From NCBI GenBank assembly GCA_036263655.1, contig DATAGP010000047.1, positions 50,645-114,644 on the forward strand: a stretch of DNA of 64,000 nt, in the 5' to 3' direction. This document shows positions 7,149-17,719 of the stretch, piece by piece. The stretch is from Schlegelella_A sp036263655. GTDB lineage: Bacteria; Pseudomonadota; Gammaproteobacteria; Burkholderiales; Burkholderiaceae_C. The translations under genes and the position numbers were made by a program. The first letter of the stretch is position 1. Each line of letters begins with the position of its first letter. Under the pieces are notes generated by a model. That model had not been told where the DNA came from. It saw nothing but the letters and a program-made list of their open reading frames with translations, and searched no databases.

Positions 7149-8105
7149 TTGACCGTCGAGGACGTCGTCCTCGCCGAGCCGCGCGGCTTCTGCGCCGGCG
7201 TCGACCGGGCCATCGAGATCGTCGAGCGCGCCCTGCAGAAGTTCGGCGCGCCGATCTACGTCCGCCACGAGATCGTCCACAACACCTATGTCGTCGACGA
7301 CCTGAAGCGCAAGGGCGCGATCTTCATCGAGGACCTCGCCGAGGTGCCGCCCGGGGCGACGCTCGTCTTCAGCGCCCACGGCGTGTCGCAGGCGGTGCGC
7401 CAGGAAGCGCAGGCGCGCGGCTTCTCGGTGTTCGACGCCACCTGCCCGCTGGTCACCAAGGTGCACGTCGAGGTCGCCAAGCTCGCCAAGCTGGGCTACG
7501 AGTTCATCATGATCGGCCACAAGGGACATCCCGAGGTCGAAGGCACCATGGGCCAGCTCGACCACGGCATCCACCTCGTGGAGGACGTGGCCGACGTCGC
7601 CGCCGTGAACGTCGCGCCGGGCCAGCCGCTGGCGGTCGTCACCCAGACGACGCTCTCGGTCGACGATGCCGCCGAGATCCTGGAGGCCGTCAAGCGACGC
7701 TTCCCGGACGTCCGCGAGCCGAAGCAGCAGGACATCTGCTACGCGACGCAGAACCGCCAGGACGCCGTCAAGGTGCTGGCGCCGGGCGTCGACGTGCTCG
7801 TCGTCGTCGGCAGCCCGAGCAGCTCGAACAGCAACCGACTGCGCGAGCTGGCCGAGCGCCTGGGCGCCGACGCCTACATGGTCGACAAGGCCGACGACCT
7901 GCAGCCCGCGTGGTTCGAGGGCAAGCGCCGCGTCGGCGTGACGGCCGGCGCCTCGGCCCCGGAGGTGCTCGTGCAGCAGGTCATCGAGCGCCTGCGCGCT
8001 CTCGGGGCCGTGTCGGTGCGGACGCTGCCCGGCACGCCGGAGACGGTGCACTTCCCCTTGCCGATGGGCCTCGGCGACCGGGCAATGGGCATCGTCAAGG
8101 CGTGA
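7149..8105 (+). CDS. ispH: 4-hydroxy-3-methylbut-2-enyl diphosphate reductase
   Basis: IspH performs the last step of the MEP isoprenoid pathway, reducing HMBPP to IPP and DMAPP with an oxygen-sensitive [4Fe-4S] cluster. All three cluster cysteines are visible: Cys15 (EPRGFCAGVDRA), Cys99 (DATCPLVTKVH) and Cys197 (QDICYATQNRQ). Other conserved pieces are the diphosphate-binding SAHGVS, GHKGHPEVEGTMG and GSPSSSNSNRL. The start is TTG 7149 with GAGG upstream, as no ATG fits the family N-terminus. The product has 318 residues, the usual length. It lies ten bases after the FKBP gene. Confidence 0.97.
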   Translation: MTVEDVVLAEPRGFCAGVDRAIEIVERALQKFGAPIYVRHEIVHNTYVVDDLKRKGAIFIEDLAEVPPGATLVFSAHGVSQAVRQEAQARGFSVFDATCPLVTKVHVEVAKLAKLGYEFIMIGHKGHPEVEGTMGQLDHGIHLVEDVADVAAVNVAPGQPLAVVTQTTLSVDDAAEILEAVKRRFPDVREPKQQDICYATQNRQDAVKVLAPGVDVLVVVGSPSSSNSNRLRELAERLGADAYMVDKADDLQPAWFEGKRRVGVTAGASAPEVLVQQVIERLRALGAVSVRTLPGTPETVHFPLPMGLGDRAMGIVKA

Positions 8106-8146
8106 GCGGCCGGCGGCGCACTGCGCGCCTCGCGCGGGTGCGTCCC

Positions 8147-8152
8147 TACAAT
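8147..8152 (+). promoter_or_regulatory. Candidate -10 box of serS (TACAAT)
   Basis: TACAAT lies 30 nt before the serS ATG at 8183 and downstream of the ispH stop, which suggests serS has its own promoter. The -35 is not obvious. Confidence 0.45.
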
Positions 8153-8182
8153 CCCGCTCCCCTCCCCACGCCGGCCTCGCCC

Positions 8183-9486
<1,304 letters not shown>

Positions 9487-9490
<4 letters not shown>

Positions 9491-10347
9491 AGGACATGCG
9501 GTCGCCGGCCACGACTCCTGCTCCGGCGGCGCCGGGCGCCACGGTGGCGAGCCGTGCCGCGTCGATGCTCGCGGCGCTCGCCGAGGTCCGCCTCGTGCCC
9601 GCGCCGAGCAGCGCCGAGCCTGCTTTCTCGCTGGAAGAGGCGTACGCCGTCGCCGACGAGATCCGGCGCCTGCGCATCGAGCGCGGCGAGCGGCCGCTCG
9701 GCTACAAGATCGGCTTCACGAACCGGGGCATCTGGGACCGCTACGGCGTCCATGCGCCGATCTGGGCGCCGATCTGGGACAGCACGGTCGAATCGCTCGA
9801 CGAACGGGGCGAAGCCGTCGTGTCGCTGGCGGCGTTCGCGCAACCGCGCCTGGAGCCGGAGGTGATGTTCGGCTTCGCGAGCGCGCCGCGTGCCGGCATG
9901 ACCGAGGCCGAGCTTGCCGGCTGCATCGACTGGGTCGCGCACGGCTTCGAGATCGTCCACACCCACTTCGACGGCTGGCGCTTCAAGGCGGCGGACACGG
10001 TGGCAGACTTCGGACTGCACGGTCGCCTCTTCGTCGGTCGGCGGGTGCCCATCGCGCGTTTCGCCGACCCGGTCGCAGAACTGGCCCGCCTGGTCGTCAC
10101 GCTGAGCTGCGACGAGCGCGAGGTCGAGGCCGGCCGCGCCGACATCGTCCTGGGCGGTCCGCTCACGGCCTTGCGCTTGTGGATGGAACGCATGGCAGCA
10201 CAGCCGCACCAGTGGCCGGTGCGCGCCGGCGACATCGTCTCCACCGGCACGATCACCGACGCGGCGCCGATGCGACCTGGCCAACGCTGGTCGACGCGCC
10301 TCGGCGACGAGCGCCTGCCCGGCGCCGCCTTGCGCACGACCGAGTGA
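9487..10347 (+). CDS. 2-keto-4-pentenoate hydratase/fumarylacetoacetate hydrolase-family protein
   Basis: A member of the MhpD/HpcG hydratase branch of the FAH superfamily. These enzymes add water to 2-hydroxypenta-2,4-dienoate-type products of aromatic meta-cleavage, using a divalent metal. Key segments are RPLGYKIGFTNRGIWDRYGV, LEPEVMFGF (metal ligands) and DWVAHGFEIVHTHFDGWRF, ending with GDIVSTGTITDAAPM. The protein has 286 residues from GTG 9487, which overlaps the serS stop (GTGA); ATG 9496 is an alternative. No other aromatic-degradation genes are nearby, so the physiological substrate is not defined by context. Confidence 0.87.
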
Positions 10348-10395
10348 GACCGTCTCGCCGCAGCCCCGTGCTCCGGCTGCAGTGCGGCGAGGCCC

Positions 10396-10401
10396 TAGAA
10401 T
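10396..10401 (+). promoter_or_regulatory. Candidate -10 box of the tRNA-Ser gene (TAGAAT)
   Basis: TAGAAT within CCCTAGAATCCC lies 34 nt before the mature tRNA 5' end. A leader of this size is normal for a monocistronic tRNA. Confidence 0.45.
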
Positions 10402-10435
10402 CCCGGCCTCGGCCGGACCCGCCGATGCACGACCC

Positions 10436-10526
10436 GGAGAGGTGGCAGAGTGGTCGAATGCGCCGGACTCGAAATCCGGTTCACGGTCATGCCGTGACGT
10501 GGGTTCGAATCCCACCCTCTCCACCA
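10436..10526 (+). tRNA. tRNA-Ser (anticodon CGA)
   Basis: The 91-nt gene folds as a class II tRNA. The acceptor arms are GGAGAGG (10436-10442) and CCTCTCC (10516-10522); the anticodon stem-loop CCGGACTCGAAATCCGG has CGA; the long variable arm TCACGG/CCGTGA is serine-type; the T arm contains GTTCGAATCC. CCA is encoded (10524-10526). The discriminator base is A (10523), whereas E. coli serine tRNAs carry G at this position. It reads UCG codons, abundant in this genome. Confidence 0.95.
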
Positions 10527-10742
10527 AAGGTCCAAGGAGTCAAGAGGACGCAGAAGCGGTTGCTGCGGCTCTCACGGTGCTCCTCTCCTCTGCCGTAGCC
10601 TCCAGCAGCTCCTAGCCGGTTCGGGGACAGCACGCGTCCGGGCTCGCGGCTCGGCTACCCCTGAACGCGATCTTCGCGGTGACGCGGTGTCCGTCATCAA
10701 GCGCCTTATCGGCCCCGCGCTTATGGGGGCGACGCGCTACCG
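10527..10742. other. Non-coding stretch downstream of tRNA-Ser
   Basis: No convincing gene is visible in this part of the gap. A minus-strand open frame (10612-10983) is Arg/Ser-rich, lacks a ribosome site and is treated as chance. No repeat of the tRNA 3' end was found downstream by eye. Confidence 0.4.
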
Positions 10743-11007
10743 GTGCATCCCTACACTCGCTCGAGCGAGTCAAACCGACGAAGCCCAGCTGAACGGTGGC
10801 TATTTGCTCAGGAACTGGGGCCCCGTACGAATCACTCTGGCTGGCTGTTGATGATGATCGGGTGGTCTCGCCGGACTGTCGCTGCTCGCTGCCGCGCTCG
10901 TGTTCTATGCAAGTGGCAGGGTCTCCGCGCCCTTGCTTCTGTTCGGATTGGTCTCCTGTGCGCTCGGCGTTCACGCTCGACATCTCGCAAGGAAGCGCGA
11001 CGACTAG
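10743..11007 (+). pseudogene. Frame-broken small membrane-protein gene
   Basis: Two adjoining frames together encode one plausible ~85-residue protein. Frame one runs from GTG 10743 to about 10862 and ends HSGWLLMMIG. Frame two continues from 10864 as GLAGLSLLAAALVFYASG, then SAPLLLFGLVSCALGVHARH and a basic tail, ending at TAG 11005. Removing one base (the T at 10863) joins them into two hydrophobic helices. Without the shift, frame one leaves hydrophobic sequence for an Arg-rich one, and frame two has three consecutive TGA codons upstream. The likely explanation is a one-base insertion; a sequencing error or programmed shift is possible. A palindrome ACTCGCTCGAGCGAGT (10755-10770) overlaps its 5' end. 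Family unknown. Confidence 0.4.
10755..10770. promoter_or_regulatory. Perfect 16-bp palindrome near a TACACT box
   Basis: ACTCGCTCGAGCGAGT is a perfect palindrome overlapping a -10-like TACACT (10752-10757). It could be an operator for the small broken membrane-protein gene or a short hairpin. No second copy was seen in the window. Confidence 0.35.
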
Positions 11008-11070
11008 CTGCGCAACGGCTGACCGGATTCATGTCTCCTTGGGCCACGCAGCCTTGCCCTATGGCGTCGA

Positions 11071-12315
11071 TCAACGTCTTCTGAACACGCGCCCTCTCTC
11101 TTCTTCCACCGGTTTGGGCCTCTCCCCGATGTAGGCGGCGCGCGGGCGGATCAACGTCCCCGTGCGTTGCTGCTCCTGGATGTGCGCCACCCATCCGATC
11201 GTGCGGGCGACGGCGAAGAGGGCGAACGCAGCGCCGGCAGGGGCACCGGCAGCGTGGCACGTGGCGACCAGTCCGTAGTCCAGCGTGGGCCCCAGCCCGT
11301 GCTGCTGCCACACGGCGGAAACGAAGCCCTCCAGCCGCTGCTTCGGGCGAAGCCTCGACAGCAGATGGAGTCCACGCGGATCCCCATCGGGATAGAGCCG
11401 ATGCCCGAATCCGCTCAGCGGCACAGGCTGTGCGAAAGGGCGTTCATCCTCTCCGACTCTCTGCCGATCCAGTGCCTGCATCGTGGGCCAAAGCGCCTCG
11501 ACGTCGGAGATCATCCCGCCATGCCGTTTGCCCGAGAGCGCGGCGAGCGCCGCGCCGACGGCAGCCCGACTCGTCGCGCCCGTGCTGGCGACGCAGCGTG
11601 CCGTGAAGCTGGAGGCGTTCAGCTCGTGGTCGGCCGAGAGAACCATGGCCCGCCTCAGGGCGTCGGTGGCTGAACGGGGAAGGTCCCATGCTCGCTGCAA
11701 TCGCTCGTGCAGAGGGCCTCCGTCACTCTCACGGGAGCCGGCCGTGGCCGCAAGGAGCAGCGCTTGCACGCACCGCCACCCTGCGACAGGCGGCTCTTCA
11801 TGGTCGATCTCGCTCGCCCAGTCATCGGCGACCAGGTGGTAGGCCGAAGGCAGCCGTGCCGGCATCGGTGAACCGACGGTGCGCCCGAGGGCCGTGCGGG
11901 CCCGCCTTGAAAGCGGTGGGGTGCAGATCGGCAGCTGGCCGACATCGCAGCCCCACAGCAGAGCAGCGATCTCTTCGAGGCATGCCGTCTCCGCGAGATC
12001 GATGACATCGTGGCCGCGGTAGTAGATGCGTCCGCGATCGATCAGGCACAACGCGGATTCGAGCACCGGCAGCCCGAAGTCGAGCGTCGCCCGCGCCACT
12101 GACCCGGCTTGGCGCGCGCCGCTGTTTCGCTGCCTCAGCCGCTCGACTTCGGCCAGTGAGTAATGCTTTCGGTGCGCGCCCGGATCTACCTTCGGGTGCA
12201 GCAGGCCGCGGCTGACGTACGTGTAGAGCGTCCCGAGGCTGACCTCAAGAATCTGCGCGGCCTCCCGAGCCGAGACCCACGTCGTCTCCTTGTCGATGCT
12301 GGGAGCGCCTGCCAT
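11071..12315 (-). CDS. Citrate synthase-family protein with N-terminal HTH domain
   Basis: The 414-residue protein fuses an excisionase/MerR-type helix-turn-helix (about residues 13-62: SAREAAQILEVSLGTLYTYV then HRKHYSLAEVERLRQR) to a citrate synthase-like domain (about 80-400). Catalytic residues typical of citrate synthase appear: the His in SGKRHGGM, the His in GFGHRLYPDGDPRG and the Asp in TLDYGLVAT, so catalysis from oxaloacetate (or another keto acid) and acyl-CoA is plausible. The ATG at 12315 abuts an inverted repeat. This family is known in proteobacteria, but whether it acts as enzyme, regulator or both is not established. It is divergent from a CoA-transferase, consistent with acyl-CoA chemistry. 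Confidence 0.85.
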   Translation of the reverse strand: MAGAPSIDKETTWVSAREAAQILEVSLGTLYTYVSRGLLHPKVDPGAHRKHYSLAEVERLRQRNSGARQAGSVARATLDFGLPVLESALCLIDRGRIYYRGHDVIDLAETACLEEIAALLWGCDVGQLPICTPPLSRRARTALGRTVGSPMPARLPSAYHLVADDWASEIDHEEPPVAGWRCVQALLLAATAGSRESDGGPLHERLQRAWDLPRSATDALRRAMVLSADHELNASSFTARCVASTGATSRAAVGAALAALSGKRHGGMISDVEALWPTMQALDRQRVGEDERPFAQPVPLSGFGHRLYPDGDPRGLHLLSRLRPKQRLEGFVSAVWQQHGLGPTLDYGLVATCHAAGAPAGAAFALFAVARTIGWVAHIQEQQRTGTLIRPRAAYIGERPKPVEEERGRVFRRR

Positions 12316-12340
12316 CGATCGAGCCGATCGAGATTGACGC
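12315..12340. promoter_or_regulatory. Operator-like element, copy 1, in the divergent HTH-citrate synthase/CoA-transferase promoter
   Basis: GAGCCGATCGAGATTGACGC (12321-12340) is 19/20 identical to 13889-13908. It overlaps an inverted repeat TCGATCG/CGATCGA (12315-12331), and its 3' part is a perfect -35 TTGACG (12334-12339). Confidence 0.6.
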
Positions 12341-12362
12341 CATCCGCGTCGGAACGTGCAAT
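12334..12362 (+). promoter_or_regulatory. Sigma70-type promoter of the CoA-transferase gene
   Basis: TTGACG (12334-12339), a 17-bp spacer and TGCAAT (12357-12362) lie 33 bases before ATG 12396. The -35 is inside the repeated 20-bp element, so a protein bound there would control this promoter. Confidence 0.55.
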
Positions 12363-12395
12363 CGTTACACAGCAGCTGCGGCGGACACTCGAGCG

Positions 12396-13811
12396 ATGGC
12401 TTTCGGCACCCCCGGCACGGCTCAGGCGATCGTGCGCCAGCTCTGGAGCGCCGCAGGCTTGCGCGAGGAGGCGCTCGAGCGCCTGGAGCTGCCGGGCAGC
12501 GAGCCGGCGCTGCCTTCGTCGTTTCCGATCGGGTCGGCCTTGCAGGTGGCCATCGGCGCCGCGGGACTGGCCGCGACCGAACTCCTGCGCCTGCGCGGTG
12601 GGGCCGAGCAGGCGGTCAGCGTGGACATCCTCGACGCAGTCCGTGAGGGCGCCTGCCGCTTCAGCGTCGACGGGCGCAAGCCGGTGCTGTGGGAGCCTCT
12701 TTCGGGCTTGTATTGGTGCGAAGGCGGCAGCCCAGGCTGGCTTCGCGTCCATGCCAACTTCGCCCATCACCGCGATGGCGTGCTTCGCCTGCTGGGCCTG
12801 CCGCCGGGCCCTGCGACGACTCCGGAGGCCGTGCAGGATGCGCTGCGCCCGTGGGCCGCGCTCGACTTCGAGCAGGCTGCGGCCGATCGCGGACTGGTCG
12901 TGGCTGCCGTGCGCGATCCGGCCCAGTGGGAGCGGCACCCACAGGCTGCGGCGGTTCGTGAGCTGCCCCTCATCGGCATCGAGCGCATCGGTGCCGCGCC
13001 GGCGACACCGTTGCGACCGGCCGCCAGACGGTCCCGCCCCTTGGCCGGGCTTCGGATCCTCGAGCTCACCCGAATACTCGCCGGGCCCGTGACCGGCCGG
13101 ACGCTGGCGGCGCACGGTGCCGATGTCTTGCTGATCAACGGTCCGCACCTCCCGAACATCGATGCCATCGCCGAGACCAGCCGCGGCAAGCTCTCGGCGG
13201 TTCTCGATTTGCGTGAGAACGGCGACCTCCAGCGCATGCGTGAACGGATCCGCGAGGCAGACGTGTTCCTGCAGGCGTACCGCCCGGGAGCGCTGGCCGA
13301 GCGCGGACTCGGACCCAGGGACCTTGCGGAGCTGCGACCCGGCATCGTCTACGCGTCCTTGTCGGCGTACGGACACGAGGGACCGTGGGCGTGCCGGCGC
13401 GGCTTCGATTCGCTGGTGCAGTGCGTAACCGGTCTGAACGTGCTGGAGGCCCAGGCCTTCGACGAGATCAGGCCGCGTGCGCTGTGCCTGCAGGCGCTCG
13501 ACTATGGCGCAGGCTTCCTGCTCGCCTTCGGCGTGCTGACGGCATTGCATCGTCAATGGACCGAGGGCGGGAGCTGGCACGTTCAGGTCTCGCTGGCGGG
13601 CGTCGCCCAGTGGCTGTCGGGACTGGGCAGAGTCCCCGAACCTCGCGCAGCACGGTGGCCCGACTTCGACGGTGTGCTGGAAGAGACCCAGAGCGGGTTC
13701 GGACGGCTGCTCGCCGTTCCTCATGCGGCGCGCCTGTCGCTGTCGCCGACGACGTGGCAAAGACCCTCGATGCCGCCCGGCTCGCACGCTGCAGTGTGGC
13801 CGGCCCGGTGA
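12396..13811 (+). CDS. Family III (CaiB/BaiF-type) CoA-transferase with unusual N-terminal half
   Basis: Family III transferases move CoA between carboxylic acids through an aspartyl-CoA thioester. Here the normal N-terminus of the family, PLAGLRILELTRILAGPVTG, appears only near residue 217, and the catalytic Asp is in RRGFDSLVQCVTGL further on. Residues 1-200 look like a displaced or degenerate second half (YWCEGGSPGWLRVHANF, HHRDGVLRLLGLP). The 471-residue protein is therefore either permuted or carries an extra half-domain. Start ATG 12396 follows a good promoter but has only a weak ribosome site. It is divergent from the HTH-citrate synthase, and both may act on the same acyl-CoA. Confidence 0.83.
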   Translation: MAFGTPGTAQAIVRQLWSAAGLREEALERLELPGSEPALPSSFPIGSALQVAIGAAGLAATELLRLRGGAEQAVSVDILDAVREGACRFSVDGRKPVLWEPLSGLYWCEGGSPGWLRVHANFAHHRDGVLRLLGLPPGPATTPEAVQDALRPWAALDFEQAAADRGLVVAAVRDPAQWERHPQAAAVRELPLIGIERIGAAPATPLRPAARRSRPLAGLRILELTRILAGPVTGRTLAAHGADVLLINGPHLPNIDAIAETSRGKLSAVLDLRENGDLQRMRERIREADVFLQAYRPGALAERGLGPRDLAELRPGIVYASLSAYGHEGPWACRRGFDSLVQCVTGLNVLEAQAFDEIRPRALCLQALDYGAGFLLAFGVLTALHRQWTEGGSWHVQVSLAGVAQWLSGLGRVPEPRAARWPDFDGVLEETQSGFGRLLAVPHAARLSLSPTTWQRPSMPPGSHAAVWPAR

Positions 13812-13875
13812 TCGCACCGGCAGAGCTGCAGGTCGCAGGCTCGTGGCCGCGGAGTTAGCAACGCCGTGGAAACGA

Positions 13876-13908
13876 GTCAATCTCGACTGAGCCAATCGAG
13901 ATTGACGC
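13876..13908. promoter_or_regulatory. Operator-like element, copy 2, upstream of the PEP-CTERM gene
   Basis: A perfect 11-bp inverted repeat GTCAATCTCGA / TCGAGATTGAC (13876-13886 and 13896-13906) with a 9-nt spacer overlaps the second copy of the 20-bp element (13889-13908). As in copy 1, TTGACG (13902-13907) could be a -35, with ACCAAT or TACCAA 16-17 bp downstream. Confidence 0.6.
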
Positions 13909-14037
13909 TGCCAAGGCGCCGGCTACCAATGTGCTGACACGACGCACCACGTCACGGACCACCCAAGTCGATCCAGCATCGGACACGACACTCAACCGCC
14001 TTGCGCCCCGGCGCAGCAAGGCGTGACGGAGAGATTG

Positions 14038-15195
14038 ATGAGCTCACCACGGTTCAAACACACGCCGATGGCTGCCGCTGCGATGGCAGTGACGCTGGCA
14101 TGCTCCACGGCAGCCTCTGCAGCCGATTACGCGGGCTCGGTCATCGCCTCGGGGCTCAACAACCCTCGCGGCCTGTCATTCGGCCCCGATGGGGCGCTCT
14201 ACATCACTGAGGCCGGTATCGCTTCAGGCTCGGGACCCTCGACGGCGGCCCGCGGCGAGGTGTTCACGTACACCGAGACCGGCTCCGTCACCCGCTACCA
14301 GTCAGGCGCACAGAGCCGCGTCTTCACCGGTCTGCCGTCGATCTATGGATCGGTGAACGCGCATGTCAACGGACCGAACGACATCGTCTTCGACGCGGCA
14401 GGCATGCCGGTCATCGCCATCGGTCTCGGGCAGAACCCGCTGGTCCGTTCGACCGATCTGGCGCCCGGAGGCACGAACCTGGCGCGCGTGTTCAGCCCCG
14501 GCGGAAGCTCGGTCGATGTGGGCCAATACGAAGCCACGAACAATCCGGCGGGCGGTCCCGTCGACAGCAATCCATGGCATCTGGCGACCGTCTCCGGGGC
14601 GACGCTGATGACCGACGCCGGCGGGAACTCGCTGCTGAGGATCGGCAACGACGGGAGCATTTCGACGCTCGCGACATTCCCCTCGCGAACCCTGGGCCCT
14701 GCAACTTTCGAATCCGTGACGACGGGACTCGCCGTCGGCCCGGACGGCGCGTACTACGTCGGGGAGCTCACGGGGGTTCCGTTTCCTCCCGGAGGGGCGC
14801 AGGTCTACCGGGTGCCGTCCGGCGGCGGCCCGCCGACCGTCTTCGCGACCGGCTTCACGATGATCAGCGACTTGGCGTTCGGCCTGGACGGGAGCCTCTA
14901 CGCCCTCGAGCACGATTCCAACGGCTCTCGCAACCCGGGTCTTCTCGGTGCACTCTGGAAGGTGGCGCCCGATGGATCACGGTCGCTCATCTACGGGGAT
15001 CTCACGCTTCCGACCGGTCTGGCGATCGGGTCCGACGGTGCTTTCTACGTCTCGAACTTCGGTGCCAGCACAGGCAACGGCGAGGTCGTCAGGATTGCGG
15101 CGGCGATCCCGGAGCCGGAAACCTACGCGCTGATGCTTGCGGGGCTGGGCGTTCTCGGCGCGGTGACGAGAAAGCGCCGGTGCAAGAAGGGGTAG
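14038..15195 (+). CDS. ScyD/ScyE-like beta-propeller protein with PEP-CTERM sorting signal
   Basis: An exported protein of 385 residues. An N-terminal signal peptide (hydrophobic AAAAMAVTLACSTAASAA) is followed by repeated NHL/SMP-30-like blades with motifs such as NNPRGLSFGPDGALYITEAG, GLAVGPDGAYYVGEL and GLAIGSDGAFYVSNFG, which resemble ScyD/ScyE family proteins. The C-terminus is a classic PEP-CTERM: IPEPETYALMLAGLG, a hydrophobic helix, then RKRRCKK. PEP-CTERM proteins are processed by an exosortase and linked to exopolysaccharide or cell-surface sorting. ATG 14038 is chosen for GGAGAG six bases upstream; GTG 14023 is in frame. The function of the propeller is unknown. The exosortase is not in the window. 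Confidence 0.85.
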   Translation: MSSPRFKHTPMAAAAMAVTLACSTAASAADYAGSVIASGLNNPRGLSFGPDGALYITEAGIASGSGPSTAARGEVFTYTETGSVTRYQSGAQSRVFTGLPSIYGSVNAHVNGPNDIVFDAAGMPVIAIGLGQNPLVRSTDLAPGGTNLARVFSPGGSSVDVGQYEATNNPAGGPVDSNPWHLATVSGATLMTDAGGNSLLRIGNDGSISTLATFPSRTLGPATFESVTTGLAVGPDGAYYVGELTGVPFPPGGAQVYRVPSGGGPPTVFATGFTMISDLAFGLDGSLYALEHDSNGSRNPGLLGALWKVAPDGSRSLIYGDLTLPTGLAIGSDGAFYVSNFGASTGNGEVVRIAAAIPEPETYALMLAGLGVLGAVTRKRRCKKG

Positions 15196-15221
15196 CACGT
15201 CGATCCCTCCCATCGACCCCG

Positions 15222-15256
15222 GGTGCAGCGACAAGCGACTGAAGTCGCCTTGCACC
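15222..15256. terminator. Nested hairpin between convergent genes
   Basis: GGTGCA (15222-15227) pairs with TGCACC (15251-15256), and inside them GCGAC (15235-15239) pairs with GTCGC (15244-15248). It lies between the convergent PEP-CTERM gene and the small gene at 15271, and may end both transcripts. Confidence 0.4.
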
Positions 15257-15270
15257 TGAGGGGGGCAGCG

Positions 15271-15552
15271 TCAGCGGAGACCCTTCTCCCGGGACTCGAA
15301 GCCGGCGATCCATCCTCCGCGATAGACCTGCTGCTCGCGCCGTGAATGCAGCGGGAGCGTCGGCTCCGCGGGGGTGCCCAGTGCCGCGCGTGCCGCTCGG
15401 CCGACCTCGAGCCAGATGCGCCGGTCGACCTCGTCCTTGGCAGCCCATGCCCTGACGTCCGCGTGCCACGTGTTGCAGAGCGTGGCGGCGAGACCCTCTT
15501 CGGTCGGTTCCCGGAGGTCCGGGCCTGCGCGTTGCGCACCTGTCGGTTTCAT
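15271..15552 (-). CDS. Small hypothetical protein (93 aa)
   Basis: I do not recognise the family. The protein is soluble and mildly basic, with a short N-terminal region, a central helix-rich part (DVRAWAAKDEVDRRIWLEVG) and a C-terminal REQQVYRGGWIAGFESREKG. The C-terminal piece faintly resembles the WLGGWREAM end of ribosome modulation factor, but this is a weak visual similarity. Support for the gene is a TAGACT -10-like box (15559-15564, minus strand) exactly six bases upstream of the ATG, a downstream hairpin, and no competing reading on the other strand before the kinase start. Confidence 0.5.
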   Translation of the reverse strand: MKPTGAQRAGPDLREPTEEGLAATLCNTWHADVRAWAAKDEVDRRIWLEVGRAARAALGTPAEPTLPLHSRREQQVYRGGWIAGFESREKGLR

Positions 15553-15558
15553 GGCTGC

Positions 15559-15564
15559 AGTCTA
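15559..15564 (-). promoter_or_regulatory. Candidate -10 box, leaderless start of the small gene (TAGACT)
   Basis: On the minus strand CTAGACTGCAGCC directly precedes the ATG at 15552. TAGACT ends six bases before the start codon, so the mRNA would start at the AUG. Confidence 0.4.
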
Positions 15565-15705
15565 GGGACCCGGCGGCGCGGGCGCCCTCCCCTGAACGCG
15601 GGCGGTCACGGCACGCATCGACCACGATGTCGTCGCTGCAAGACCGGCAGGTACCATCCGGCGCTCACTCGTCGCATCGGGTACAGGTACCGACAAGAAA
15701 AAGCC

Positions 15706-17586
<1,881 letters not shown>

Positions 17587-17707
17587 CGCCGGGACCACGA
17601 AGAGATCCTGCGGCTGATCGCCTGACGCCGGCGTTCGTGGTGTCCGCTCTGGCGGGTCGGAACGCGGGCGGGCAGCAGGGTCATCGGGCGCCGCAGGCGG
17701 GCCTCGC

Positions 17708-17713
17708 TACAGT
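17708..17713 (+). promoter_or_regulatory. Candidate -10 box of the HMGL operon (TACAGT)
   Basis: TACAGT lies six bases before ATG 17720, which has no Shine-Dalgarno. This is the same arrangement as at rph and at the small genes at 15552 and 38258, and suggests a leaderless operon mRNA. Confidence 0.45.
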
Positions 17714-17719
17714 GCCGAC

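Noticed and set aside
10612..10983. Minus-strand 123-residue open frame downstream of tRNA-Ser
   Set aside because: No ribosome site, no domain, and it is antisense to the more convincing split membrane-protein reading.
10436..15700. Integrated element with att sites at tRNA-Ser
   Set aside because: I found no integrase gene and no downstream repeat of the tRNA 3' end by eye, so only the weaker accessory-region idea is kept.
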